A DNA stretch of 64,000 nucleotides from Selaginella tamariscina. Lineage: Eukaryota > Streptophyta > Lycopodiopsida > Selaginellales > Selaginellaceae. Within the stretch, counting starts at the first letter, position 1; each line of letters begins with the position of its first letter. This document shows, piece by piece, positions 1 through 11,190 of this stretch. Where the stretch lies: the NCBI GenBank assembly GCA_003024785.1, contig PUQB01000467.1, forward strand, positions 92,476 through 156,475, read 5' to 3'. Made by a program: the position numbers and the translations under genes. The notes under the pieces were generated by a model. That model worked only from the letters and a program-made list of their open reading frames with translations, did not search any database and was not told the origin of the DNA.

Positions 1-54
1 CTTTCTCACTTGGCAATTATCTAACTTCCTTACAAATATACATGGTTTATCTAT

Positions 55-1258
55 CTATCGCCGACGAGGTTGCCTCTTCCGCTGCTCAATCTGCTCAAAC
101 ACGCTTCCATCGTATATTCCTCTTATAGTATCTTTGTCCATGTATCTTTCCTCATCTTCAAGGATATGGTACGTTGCCCACCATTCCAACTTATTTGCAA
201 GCCTGCAAATATTGTTTATATACATTTCTATATACACAGCACATATACTTGTGTGTGAGAGGGCTTACCATCCAAACCAATCGTTGAGGTCCTTCTGAGC
301 TGCAGTCATTGTAATAATCTCATCAAAAGACATTTTGTCTTTCTTTGTTTTTGCATATTTCTGGAACATGAGCTCAAAATTTGCAGGATTGAAGCTGTAA
401 AACATAAAGAGTTAAACAAGTAAATAAAACACTTGCTTAACAAAACTTACCGGCCTTCGTGGTCATAAACCTCACTGTCACTCCCATGCTTTGCCTTATG
501 GATGTTCTTCACATGGATAGGTAACAACAGATTTGGAAATCCCTGTCAAACATATATGGTAAGTTACATCTACAACGCTATGTTGTTCACCAACCAACCT
601 CTTGAGTGGGAAGACTCATAGACCCATTGATAATAAGACTTCCGAGAAATGCTAACACAGGATGGAAGCCTATAACACGAAAACCTGACAACAAGAATCT
701 CTCATGAGAAACACACACACGTACACACGCACACGCACGCACCTTCGTAAGTTTCCCATGGGTAAACAACACCGTCGTTGTCTCGGTCGAAGAATGCAAC
801 ATGCTGCTGCAGGACAGTCATGCCCTTGTCTTCGTGATCTGATGACCCTTGTGGGTGATCATTGTCTACTGCTTGCAGTGCCCTCGGAATATCTACAAGC
901 ATATATATATATATAAGAGCTTCAAGCATACTATATTATATAAAATATACGGTATAGTGAACTTACAGGGCTTAGAGATGTTTTCAAAGTCCGAGTCGGG
1001 ATCGACACGTCTTAGAGAAGTTACAGGGGCTGCCGGAGCTACAGTTTGTATGGATTCCTCTTTTGAGTGTCCCTCCTGTGATGGTTGCTGCCGTTCTTGT
1101 TGTGGTCGATCAAGTAGTGAAGTATCATTCACTCCATTCCCAGAAGAAGATGATCTCACACAGAATCTCAATCTCTGTCTGGAATTATTTGGGGAGTACT
1201 GCGTTTGCTTGGGTAGCAAATTGAGTGGAAGGAACTTCATGGACATGGCGGATGCCAT
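55..1258 (-). CDS. caleosin / plant peroxygenase, plastid-type N-terminal extension
   Basis: Six exons (967-1258, 743-892, 599-684, 451-542, 269-394, 55-202) join in phase into a 297-residue protein. A single calcium-binding EF-hand lies in exon 2 ([12 protein letters not shown]), preceded by the haem-ligand-type His of HVAFFD. Exons 3-4 carry the hydrophobic hairpin region and the KNIHKAKHG motif with the second conserved His. Caleosins bind lipid-droplet surfaces through the hydrophobic segment and use haem to oxygenate fatty acids with hydroperoxides as donors. The roughly 100-residue Ser/Gln-rich N-terminal extension (first exon) is longer than in seed oil-body caleosins and looks like a plastid transit region, as in some stress-type caleosins; this is inference. 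The start is the only ATG upstream in frame with the first exon. Intron 2 is almost entirely GT/GC-repeat sequence. The downstream neighbour is separated by 2.3 kb of AT-rich repeats. Confidence 0.93.
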
Positions 1259-1824
1259 CTGCTTCCTCTAAGCTCTGTGTTGTTCAAGCTCTTCTGTGTT
1301 TCAGGAGACTATGTGTTGTTCAAGTACTACGGTTTCGCACTTGGGTTTGTGACAAGTGCCTGGCATTCGTAGTGACAGACAAGAAGCGATGTTGTCATGT
1401 TTTCTCATCAATCGTTTTAATCTCATGGGTAAAAGCTTTGTTTTACTTGTTAATTTGATACGTATACACATACACACGTCCGTAATGTTTCCTCAAATAT
1501 CTCACAGGTGCGTGTAGTTGATACGTTACTATTATAGCCATCCAAATTACTATATATATACACACATATTTTCATGTTATACGCCATACACGTCTATGTC
1601 ACTCATCAATATCAATACTTTATTTACATATTATTTTTAATAATTATATTATTTCAATATTCAAAATTAGAAGATAATTTATGTATTTAACTGGCAATAT
1701 AAGAATATGTAATTTAGTAACATTTATTTATTTGATTTATCTCATTCTAGTTCTTTTTAACTAATTTTGTTTTATGTATTTCAATTATATAAATATAATA
1801 TATTAATTTTTTATTTTAATAAAA

Positions 1825-2418
1825 GGGAAAATTACATTTATACCCTTAAAATTTATAATATTTACATATATACTCCTAAAAGTGTTATATTTATATATAT
1901 TTTTAAAAAGTTTTAAATTTACTAAGGCCATTATCAACTAGCAGGTGCTTAATTGCCTTAACCAATCAAAATCAAAAAATTATTTATTTTATCATGGGTT
2001 TTATTTTCCACTTATTAGTTATTTATAATTTATAATCTATATGGAACTGTGTCATTGATATATATGTAGTGCCTGATGACTTTTTCAGTGGTAGTCAAAT
2101 AATCAGGCAATTTTGCCTAGTTATATGGTTATCGGGCATAATTAAATGACACATGTATCAAAATTAATGAATTAGGTTTTATTTTTTTATAACTTTAAAA
2201 AAAATTGATAAAAAATAAAATTTTAAAATAAAGAGCGAACATAAGATTCAACAAAATATACAATATATATATATATATATATATACACATTATTTGATAT
2301 ACTTATTTTATAGAAAGAACATAAATTATTACACATAATATACATATCTCTCAATAGTTTTTTTTTATATGAGTAGGTGCACATTTATTACATATGTATG
2401 TGTAATATATATATAATA

Positions 2419-2457
<39 letters not shown>

Positions 2458-3002
2458 ATATATATATATATTAATATATATAAAACCCTCTTTATAATAA
2501 CTGGTTAAATAAAAATTGTGCATTACTAATTTATTTTTTTAATTTAATTAACCACTTTAATGGAAAAGTATAGTGATAGTAATATTTAATGATGTGGCAT
2601 TATTTTAATTTATCACCTACTAATAACCACCCGCTAGTGCAAAGTGGGCTTGTATACTCTTTTAAAATTTTAATTATAATATTTTAATTTTTAAAATAAT
2701 AATATTAACTAAAAATATATTTTTAATTCATAATATATTGTGAATGAAATACTTTAATAAGTTTATTAAATATTAAATGTCAAAAATGGTCATAATAGAA
2801 AATGAAATATTTTTTAAAATAATTATATTATATTGTAATAATAGGTTGTATTTTGGACCTAAATATAATAAATATAAATTAATTATAATTTTTTATTAAC
2901 TTTTTAAAAATGTCTTTTAATTTTTAATTTGAAATTTATGAAGTTTTAAATTAAAGTTTGAGGAAAACTTCGAGGGGTATATGTAAATATATGTTATTTC
3001 CC
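1825..3002. mobile_element. AT-rich terminal-inverted-repeat element (family copy A)
   Basis: The left end begins GGGAAAATTACATTTATACC and contains TTTACATATATACTCC. The right end, read on the other strand, begins GGGAAATAACATATATTTAC followed by CATATACCCC. Two further copies of the same family occur in the window: an inverted one at about 35283-35761, whose inner part near 35566-35625 is the reverse complement of 2703-2752, and a shorter one in intron 1 of the beta-galactosidase gene. No transposase is encoded, so this is a non-autonomous element. The superfamily is not clear and no convincing target duplication was seen. Confidence 0.55.
1923..2653. mobile_element. nested MITE-like element inside copy A
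   Basis: The left end reads TAAGGCCATTATCAACTAGC followed by AGGTGCTTA. The reverse complement of the right end is TACAAGCCCACTTTGCACTA followed by GCGGGTGGTTA. The shared core ACTAGC(A/G)GGTG(C/G)TTA in inverted orientation marks about 30-bp imperfect terminal inverted repeats. The interior has no coding potential and includes TA microsatellites. Its position inside the larger inverted-repeat element implies later insertion. Confidence 0.5.
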
Positions 3003-3573
3003 TAAATAAATAGTAATGATTAATGTTTATTTAAAGTGGTTAATATTTGGATTTACTTAACAATTTAGTTTTTTAGTTTTGTTAAATGTAAATATTAGTT
3101 AAAATTAAAATTATTTTGTGTTTTTGATTTTTTTATATTTATTTATGAAGTATATTTTGTGTTCAAGTTTGATAAATATATCGATGTAATAGAAAAATTA
3201 GTGAGGAAACAAAAATTTCACTAACATTAGTCGGTTCATCCATAGATAAGTTAAACATCTTAAACATCCACTTAAACTCCAAGATTAATGTCTATTTAAT
3301 TAGTATGCATCCGTACATTCCTGTTCAACGCCGTACAAGCAGATTGGCCAAGCAAAACACAACAGTTGCAACCATCCCACGTGAATTTGGGCTTTGTTTA
3401 TGAGATAGAGTCGAGTAAATTCAGCTGGCATTTGCTGTCATGAAACCAACACAAATAGAAAACATGGACCGATTCTCTTCTGGCCAATAACAGCATGGGT
3501 CTAATATCTAAAAAAACATTCTAACTCAAACATATATAACAAGTGTGCCACATGCTCCAGTAATAGATTTGCA

Positions 3574-5184
3574 ATGTGGTTCAGCAGGAGGAGGAGCGAG
3601 TCCGAGGTTCTCCCTCATCTCCTACCTCGCAAATTCTCCTACAGCCAGATACGAAAGGTTACAAGGAATTTCAGTACAAAGCTCGGGAATGGAGGCTTTG
3701 GCCAGGTATACGAGGGCCATCTCAAAGATGGCAGCAAAGTGGCTGTCAAGGTGCTCAAGGAATGGTCTAAACAAGGCGACAAAGAGTTCAAAGCAGAGGT
3801 CATCTCCATGGCAGGTATCCATCACAAGAATGTCATCCCTTTCAAGGGCTACTGTACATCCAAAAGGATACTTGTATACGAGTTTATGGAGAATGGCTCC
3901 CTTGATAGATGGCTGTTTGCAGAACCAGGTCAGTAAAACATGTATTTCCCACACACACGGATTCTAACCTTATGATCATTTAAAGGAAAGGAGTGCTTAC
4001 TGGATTGGCCAAAGAGGTATGAGATTGCATTGGGAATGGCAAGAGGACTAGCTTACCTCCATGAAGAATGTACCCAACAGATTATTCACTTGGACATCAA
4101 GCCCGAGAACATACTTCTGGATCAGAGTTTCTCACCCAAGGTAACATCACTGTCAAGAATAACACTGTCAGAATAAGACATAGTTTAACCGAAGAAACGT
4201 GTAGGTTACGGACTTCGGGCTGTCAAAGCTGGTAGACAGAGACAAGGCAAAAGTGGTGACCAACATGAGAGGGACACCGGGCTACCTTGCCCCAGAATGG
4301 CTTCAGCCAGATGCATCAGTGTCAACCAAGATTGATGTATACAGTTATGGGATTGTCCTCCTGGAGCTTATATGTGGGAGAGAATCGTTTCAGATATCAA
4401 CAAGTAAGAGCTCTGAGGAGTGGTACTTACCGCCCTGGGCAAGTAAGTTGGTAGCTGAAGGAAGAGCACTTGAGCTCGTGGACACACATGTAAACGAAGA
4501 GGTTGAGTATTTCTACAAGGAGGAAGCAAAGAGGGCAATTCAAACAGCACTGTGTTGCATACAAACCGACCCATCCAACAGGCCGGCCATGAGCAAAGTC
4601 GTGCAGATGCTAGAGGGTATTATTGAAGTTCCAATGCCAGTCACTAAGCAACACAAAACCTTTCAATCAGCTGCAGAGAAAATACAAGCTGAACTCAAGG
4701 AACTCGTGAGGAAACCTCAGACCTTGAGATCAGCATTTGAAGCAAGCGATCGTAACCGGAGCACTGGAAACTCTAGTAGTACGTGCGCGGCGTGCGTGTG
4801 CGTGTGTGTGAGAGAGAGATGCTAGGATTAACCATGTGTTTAGATGCAGATGTTAATGAAGAAGTGTCAAGTAAGACTCCACAGAGAGGTATTCCATGGC
4901 CACTAAGAGGGGACGTGGTAAACATCCAACTACACGGAGACGTGGTTCATGCAGTGGTGAGAGATGTAAAACCACAGCAGCAGCAAATGAAGCTGGGAAT
5001 ACTATGCAGGATAGATGCTGCGTCTAATCGATGGGGTGTCCTTGAAGAGGAAACTAGATGGAGAGACTGGAACTTACTTATTTCTACACTTATCTGGCTA
5101 CCTGTTAGATGGACTACTGTACCAGGTCCTGTTGGTGGATTCCAAAACTGCCCACTGAATGGATCGCACAATAGTAGCTTCTAG
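3574..5184 (+). CDS. receptor-like cytoplasmic kinase (Ser/Thr kinase, HLD variant)
   Basis: Four exons (3574-3928, 3986-4140, 4205-4778, 4850-5184) give a 472-residue protein. The kinase domain runs from about residue 20 to 310: glycine loop [11 protein letters not shown], invariant Lys in VAVKVLKEW, catalytic loop [15 protein letters not shown], and the APE-type segment [10 protein letters not shown]. The catalytic Arg of HRD is replaced by Leu (HLD) as in LRK10-like and S-domain receptor kinases, a non-RD-type loop. There is no signal peptide or transmembrane segment, so it is a cytoplasmic form unless an exon lies further 5'. The last exon adds about 110 residues with no domain I recognise. 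The GT-rich intron 3 (4779-4849) reads open in one frame, which can mislead gene finders into stopping at 4825. The ligand or partner receptor is unknown. Confidence 0.85.
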
Positions 5185-5462
5185 AATAAAACCTGCATAC
5201 GATTGTTACACCATACGATCTGAAACTTAAAAACAAGCGTATTTTGTATGTGGCTGTGGAGAGAGAGAGACACCTTATGAAAGTTCCCTGAAGCACAATA
5301 GCTAAACGATGAGAATAATATCCGAAATCTGACAGAGATCTCAGAGCACAGAAGCATACCTTTCATATACATAAAATATACACGAGCATGTGCATACATA
5401 AACGTATATAGCTTAAAAATAGCAATTAGCAAAACTAAAAGTGTTACAAGTTAAAAATCTGC

Positions 5463-6669
5463 CTACCTACCTAATCCGGACCATTGTGCAACATACCCAC
5501 TCGTGTAACGAGCACATTGAACAGCAGATGCCCTCCAGACTTGATCACCTTGGTGGTGGTGGAGGCCTTGGCGGAACAGCTTGGGAGGAGCCGGCTGGAA
5601 ACCTGCTGGCCTAGGAGCTGGGCCGACCTGGGGCTTTGATTTGAAATACAGCTGCAGCTGTACATAACCAGCTTACTTAGTACCAGAACAACACACACAC
5701 ACATACAACTTACTGTGAACTGCTTGGAATCTGGATCCCAGTGAGAAAAGAACTTCGCATTGACAGACTTGTCCACCTCCGTGCTTGGTATCTGGTAAGG
5801 AAAAGCACCTTAATCCCATGTACATACTACTATACACTATAAGAAAACTTACCTTGAATGCGATGATTTCATATGGCTCAGAGGAGAACATGAGATACTG
5901 CCAGTCTTTGTCAGTTGGCTCGATTTTCTGTTCAAATGACGACATTAAACGGTACCTCGGCTTGGCACCATCCTCAATTTCTGGATATGCGATCTGCAAA
6001 CATTTAGGGCCAGAGTTAAATTTCTGTTACAAAAAATAAAAGGCAAACCTGAAACAGCAGAGAACGCTGGTGTGTTTCTGGATCGAACTGCTTCGTGACC
6101 TTATATCCAGGCCGACCAATTTTAACTACAAAAGACATCTGGTTTAAATACATAGAAACAAAAAATGTGTGTGTGTTTTTGAAAATTACCTGTCTTCCGA
6201 AGGTTGAGTTTCCGTTTGATGGTGCAGGCAATACGGGCTGATCTTTGGCATCTTTAGCAGCACGCTTGGCCAAGTTTGTCTGGTGACGCTTTCCTTGAGT
6301 GTGTGCCAGATAGTTCCCCTCATTATTGTGCAATGTTAAACACAGCTTGCATTCATAGCTTCATAAGCAAAAACCCAACTCATTAGTACCATTCTAAAAA
6401 GAAAAACCACAGAATACTAAGGGAGACAAACAGAGACAGCAAAACATACACCTTGACGAGAATTTCTGCGAAAAGCCCCGAATGAGCAAACAAAGGCCTA
6501 AATATACACAATGCGTACCTTCCCAAGTGATTCCGCATAAATAGGGATCCTTCCCGAGATCAATCGTCTCCATGGCCAGCCGCCGCAGCCGCTCTCGCCG
6601 ATCAATTGCTTCATTCTGTGCAGATGCCGCGCCCCCACTCCCCGGCTTGCTTCCCCACTCCCTGTCCAT
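5463..6669 (-). CDS. SF3A2: splicing factor 3A subunit 2 (SF3a66/Prp11), carrying two 1-nt frame breaks
   Basis: SF3A2 is a U2 snRNP protein that binds the branch-site complex. Exons are 6519-6669, 6190-6358, 6049-6125, 5853-5993, 5714-5791 and 5463-5657. The start MDREWGSKPGSGGAAS is the conserved N-terminus. Exon 2 holds the U1-type zinc finger (CKLCLTLHNNEGNYLAHTQG with HQTNL). Later exons give VKIGRPGYKV, YPEIEDGAKPRYR and FFSHWDPDSK, all family signatures. Two single missing bases are needed for one frame: in exon 1 at about 6540, where the expected KDPYFMRNHLG motif slips between PY and MRNH at a run of A (plus strand), and in exon 2 at about 6216, between the LPAP-like segment and KRKLNLRKT. 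With both bases restored, every splice phase agrees and the length is about 270 residues, normal for plants. It sits 86 bp downstream of the CFAP100 stop on the same strand. Confidence 0.9.
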
Positions 6670-6755
6670 CTCTTTCCTTTTCCCTAACCCTAATTCCTAA
6701 CTTTAAGGGTTGGTTTAAGTTAACTAATCTTGGTTTAGGCTTTGCATTTATAAGA

Positions 6756-6960
6756 TTAATAAGCTCTATCAAGAAACTCAGCAATTTCTTTATCTTCCTC
6801 GTTCCCGGTTTCCTGTACTTTCTCTTTCTTCTGTTTTCTAAGAATGGATCTGAACATCACGGGTTTTCCTGTTCGCTTCTGTACAGGAGCCTGTAGAATC
6901 CAACGAACAAATAAATATATGAGTATATATATTTATATATATATAGAGAGAGAGAGAGAG

Positions 6961-6991
<31 letters not shown>

Positions 6992-8686
6992 AACAAACCT
7001 GTGATCGTTCTAAGCTCTTCAATGCTCGCCTCTCCTGTTCTAACCTTGCCTTCTCGAGTCTCACAAATCGTATCCGTAAACGCCTGTCTTTCTCTCTGAT
7101 CTTCTCTGTCTCTTGGATGAAATCATCTGGTACACCCTCTAGTTGTAACACATTCTCTTCTAACCTCGACTGCAAGAACAAGAAACATAATCAAAGTTAA
7201 TTATCCAAATACAGATTAAATCATATTAAAAAGTTTATACCTCGATGTTCGTCAGCATCTGTATTACACTCAGCGAGGCATCGACCTCAAACCCGCACCT
7301 CTCGTAAACTTCAGTCACCTTCTCTGTAATCTCATCAGATGTGTACTCTGACTTCCTATCTATCATCATCAACTTCATCTTCTCATGCAAATTATTCTGC
7401 AGTTCCTCTTCAGTTTTAATAGACGCTGTCAATGCCTGCAACAAGTACGTGTGCGTGTGTGCGTGTGTGCGTGTGCGTGTGTGTGAAGTTCATATAAAAG
7501 TTGCACACATACATCACACAATGGAAGGTGGTTCATACCTCAAGTTGAGAACGCAGACTTGATACCTTGACATCGTTCTCATCTCTGGTTTCACGAAGCT
7601 TGTTTCTCAGATCTTCCAAAGCTTTCTCGCTGTCTTGGCATTCTTGCATTAGCATCAAGTTTTTCACCTCTAGGTTGTTAAAAACCTCCAAAAGCTGAAA
7701 GAAAATAACAAAATTACGTTATTAAATTGATGTGTGCGTATATATATGTTGTGCTGTGATGTGTGTGTGTGTGTGTGTGTGTGTGAAGAATCATATATAC
7801 ATACATATATAGTACTTATATTGAGTATATACCAACTAACCTGACTAGGCTTCCTGAAGTACATTTTCTCTTCTTGCGAGTCTGTAAAAGGATGAGAAGG
7901 GAAGATAAAACTTGAACTAAATAGTTACTAACCAGCATTGTTCTTCTCTTGATTCTCTTCTAGCCACTCCTTTGGTGTGACTCCAATAATAAAATCCTGG
8001 TATTTCTTGCAATCTTCTAGTTGGTCTTGATACTGGTATATGCTTATAGACACGTCGGTATATACACCTTATATGAAGAATCTCTCTACACAAACATAAC
8101 AAGTATATACACAAGAAATTACCTTACTAAGATCTCTCTTTAAAACTGCAGTTGCAGCTTGTAGTCTAGCAGCCTCTTGAACCTGCAGCACTGGAAGTCC
8201 CAGTATCCAATGTATTTAGATGATACATTGGACGACTACTCTAAGATTGCTTAGAGTGGTCTGAATGGCAGTCTGTGTTAAACATTGACACACACACAAA
8301 ATAAAAAAAAAAAAAAATAACAGTGTTAAACATCAATAACACATACACACACAAACACGAACACACACACAGAGCACAGGAAAGCACATGCTACACATCC
8401 ATATCTTGTATTACGTCAGAAAGAAAGAGCGTGCCTTGTCCTGTTTCATTTGGCCTGATAGTCTGCTTTTTTAAGAGCCTCTTGCACCTATTTTCAGTAA
8501 AAAGATGAACAAAGAAAACTCATAAAAATTTAATGGTATAAGTTTAATATATAATTAACATACCTTCTCATCGTTATTTTTTAAAAACGTGTCAAACTCC
8601 AAGCTGTCTTGTGAAAGCATGTTCTCACTTTTCCTTAATGCCTAAATAAATACAATGTAACAATGTTAGCTATATCACGCACACAC

Positions 8687-8725
<39 letters not shown>

Positions 8726-8749
8726 TCCTCCTCTCTCTCTCTCTCTCTC

Positions 8750-8798
<49 letters not shown>

Positions 8799-9725
8799 CA
8801 AAGTGACCTCTTCACGTTGGAAGATTTTGTCTTCAAGTTTACGGATTTCAGCTCTCTTAGTATCCAAGCTCATCTGTGCCAGGAAAATCTCTCTCTTTTT
8901 GTAAACAAACTCGGTTATGTTTTCCTGACAATCGACCAAGAATGACCGCTTGAGCTCACATACTAACCTCTTTCTCATTTCTCAAGCACGATACCTTATT
9001 CTTATGGTAGTGCTCCACAGGAAGTATTGTCACCACTCTTAACTTCTCCATCTCTTTCGCAATCTTGTCATCAATCTCTGCCATATCCTGTATAATATCT
9101 GTTTATTTGCACGGCATGCACACTCACACTCACAGCATAGTGTTCATATGGACAAAAATATATTATGCAAATGATTAAACATTACTAAGCACTTACACGT
9201 TTTAATTCATCTGACCATCTTGTAGCTCCTACTTTCGATGCAAACGTTTCCCTCTCAAAAACCGAAAGCCTGTTTTCTTTCTTCTTTTCATCCTTCAACT
9301 TGGACTTCTCTATGGCCCTCAGCTCCAGTAGCTGGTCATCAGGGGGCATTTCAAATGGTTTACCCCTCCACAGTCTAAAACAAAATGTGCATAACATATA
9401 CACAACTTACATATATAAAAGTTAATGAATGAATTACTCACTCATTGAACTTGTCACTAAAACTTAGCTCCGTTCCCTGTTTGCTACTATCTTCCTGTAA
9501 AGTAAATGATAAGAATATGATAAGAAATGATAAGAAGAGTCGTACCTTGGTGGAACTCCATCCAGATGTTGGAGGTGAACTCTGGAAATAAGAAAATTAT
9601 GAGTGTTCACATAAATTACTAGATTACACACACACACACACACAGGAAATGTAAGCTCTAACCCAAATTGGAGAAGAACTTCGGCTCAAACTCGCTGTGG
9701 CGGCTCCAGACATGACAACCTCCAT
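6756..9725 (-). CDS. CFAP100: cilia- and flagella-associated protein 100 (MIA1 type, DUF4200 coiled coil)
   Basis: About 14 exons, high to low: 9663-9725, 9546-9581, 9442-9494, 9197-9374, 8808-9087 (frame break inside), 8564-8641, 8435-8487, 8123-8182, 7933-8032, 7841-7881, 7539-7694, 7241-7435, 6999-7169, 6756-6890; roughly 533 residues. Family marks in order: RGKPFEMPPDDQLLELR with SVFERETFASK, the DUF4200 core KKREIFLAQMSLDTKRAEIR, FDTFLKNNDEK, KYQDFIIGVTPKEWLEENQE, MYFRKPSQ, and a charged coiled-coil tail. In Chlamydomonas this protein forms part of the modifier-of-inner-arms complex on the axoneme, so the plant should have motile sperm. Two frame problems exist: near 8979-8994 (a shift, or an unusually short intron) and near 8449 (one base missing in a T run, plus strand). 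The intron at 8183-8434 fits only with a GC-AG splice pair. A 225-bp divergent promoter is shared with the proteasome gene. Confidence 0.85.
8190..8257. other. three consecutive perfect hairpins next to a 3' splice site
   Basis: Within a CFAP100 intron, just upstream (gene sense) of the acceptor at 8183-8184, three inverted repeats follow each other: ACTGG/CCAGT (8190-8194 with 8200-8204), TCCAATGTAT/ATACATTGGA (8206-8215 with 8223-8232), and ACTCTAAG/CTTAGAGT (8238-8245 with 8250-8257). Loops are 5, 7 and 4 nt. Stems are perfect, while the surrounding intron is simple repeat. This could be a small structured RNA, a splice-site clamp or the relic of a foldback element. Confidence 0.6.
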
Positions 9726-9950
9726 TGTAAACCAATAAATGGGATTCACGGGGGCAAAATGGGATGGATTTAAGGGGATGAAATGGGATAATCAGAGAAT
9801 CTCTATTCAGTGTCTTCTGCATTCAGCGTCTCTTCACAATACCCTAAAAACCAAAACCTTGACAAGTCATGTGCTGACCTGGATTTTTTTTTTCTTTACT
9901 GTTTAGTTTACTATGTTTTAGGGTTTCCTCAGAAACCCTTGTTTGCAAGG
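9726..9950. promoter_or_regulatory. bidirectional promoter, CFAP100 / proteasome PBD
   Basis: Only 225 bp separate the two divergent ATG codons. The segment contains no simple repeats, unlike most non-coding DNA here, and ends in a T/C-rich leader with GTTTAGGGTTTCCTCAG-like sequence just before the proteasome start. No clear TATA box is seen on the CFAP100 side. Shared promoter function is inferred from spacing only. Confidence 0.5.
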
Positions 9951-10542
9951 ATGGAGTGCATCTTCGGCTTTGTGGGCGATGGATACACCATTCTGGCGGC
10001 GGATACATCCGTCATACAGAGCATTGTAGTGCAGAAAACATCCGAGGATAAGATCCTGCAGCTGGATTCACACAAGCTCATGGCGACGAGCGGCGAAGCA
10101 GGCGACCGGTAAGATCTTACCTCTGTGTATTCTTCTTGCTCAATAATTCCTATGTTAGTGTCCAATTCTCCGAGTTGATCCAGAAGAACATCAGCCTGTA
10201 TCGATTCCGCAACGGCATTCCGCTCTCTACTTCGGCAGCTGCCAATTTCACCCGCAAAGAACTCGCTGTCGCTCTCCGGAAGGTTTGTATTGTTTGTGTG
10301 TGTCAGCCAGCTCCTACACACGCATATACAGATATCTGTCTATATATATATATATATAATATATCTGAGTCTTTTGTTTTCCACAAACAGAACCCATATC
10401 AGGTGAATATAATGATCGGAGGGTTCGACAAGGACGCGGGTCCTTCACTCTATTTCATGGACTATCTCGCTACTCTTCATAAGGTGGAGAAAGGAGCCCT
10501 CGGATACGGTAAGCTTTAGTCATTCTACGGATCTAGCATCTG

Positions 10543-10581
<39 letters not shown>

Positions 10582-10889
10582 ACATGTGAGCGTATGCGTG
10601 TACATATTGACAGGAAGTATGTGCAGGTGGTTACTTCGTGCTGTCTATGATGGACAAGTACTACAAGCCGAATATGTCGGTGGAGGAAGGGCTGGAACTG
10701 GCGGACAAGTGCATTGAGGAGATAAGAAAGAGGCTAATTGCATCGCCACACAACTTTGTCCTCAAGATTGTTGACAAGGATGGTGCTCGTGACCTCGCAT
10801 GGAGGAGGTTTACGGAGGATCCTACTCCTGTTCCAGGTCCTGACCCTGCTATAGCATCTTCGTCGTCAGAAATGCAAGTTCAGGCCTAG
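9951..10889 (+). CDS. 20S proteasome subunit beta type-2 (beta4, PBD)
   Basis: Four exons (9951-10108, 10159-10282, 10391-10508, 10627-10889) encode 220 residues. The protein begins MECIFGFVGDGYTILAADTS and lacks a propeptide with catalytic Thr, as expected for this non-catalytic subunit of the 20S core. It carries HKLMATSGEAGDRVQF, RFRNGIPLSTSAAANFTR, ATLHKVEKGALGYGGYF and FVLKIVDKDGARDLAWR. These signatures place it firmly in the beta4/PSMB2 family (Arabidopsis PBD). The C-terminus is about 15 residues longer than usual, with a Pro/Ser-rich tail (TPVPGPDPAIASSSS). Intron 2 has GT-rich and TA repeats; intron 3 has a 35-bp TA run. Confidence 0.95.
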
Positions 10890-11190
10890 AAGAGCTATTT
10901 GATGTTATATCAAGGACTATATATTTTTTTAATTTAGTTTCATTAGAATGAATGGGATCAAAGTATTTCAAGTTATAAATATTAGGGCATTAAATACATT
11001 AAGGGAAAAAAAATACAGTTTACATTTAAATTAATATAAAGGTATCTCAAATTATATTGATTGTTGTAATAGGGAAGGGCACCATCGGAGCTTAAGAGGT
11101 TTAACCTAGCCCTATAAGGGAATTTGCTGTGTAGCATAGATAGGAATGTATTAGGGTGACGTAGCTCTGAGCAAGGACTGTCAGGTAAAC
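10890..11190. other. intergenic, 3' UTR of PBD and upstream region of kinase
   Basis: AT-rich sequence. Contains likely polyadenylation signals for the proteasome gene (AATGAATGGG and TATAAATATT area, 10950-10980). No gene, RNA or repeat element recognised. Confidence 0.5.

Larger units (their letters stand above)
1259..3573. other. AT-rich intergenic region with nested transposon-like repeats
   Basis: No coding sequence is supported here. The stretch holds one long inverted-repeat element with a second one nested in it (separate entries) and long TA runs around 2260-2290 and 2405-2475. The last 250 bases before the kinase start are less AT-rich and contain CCACGTGA at about 3377, a G-box-like sequence that could serve the kinase promoter; that role is a guess. 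Confidence 0.6.
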
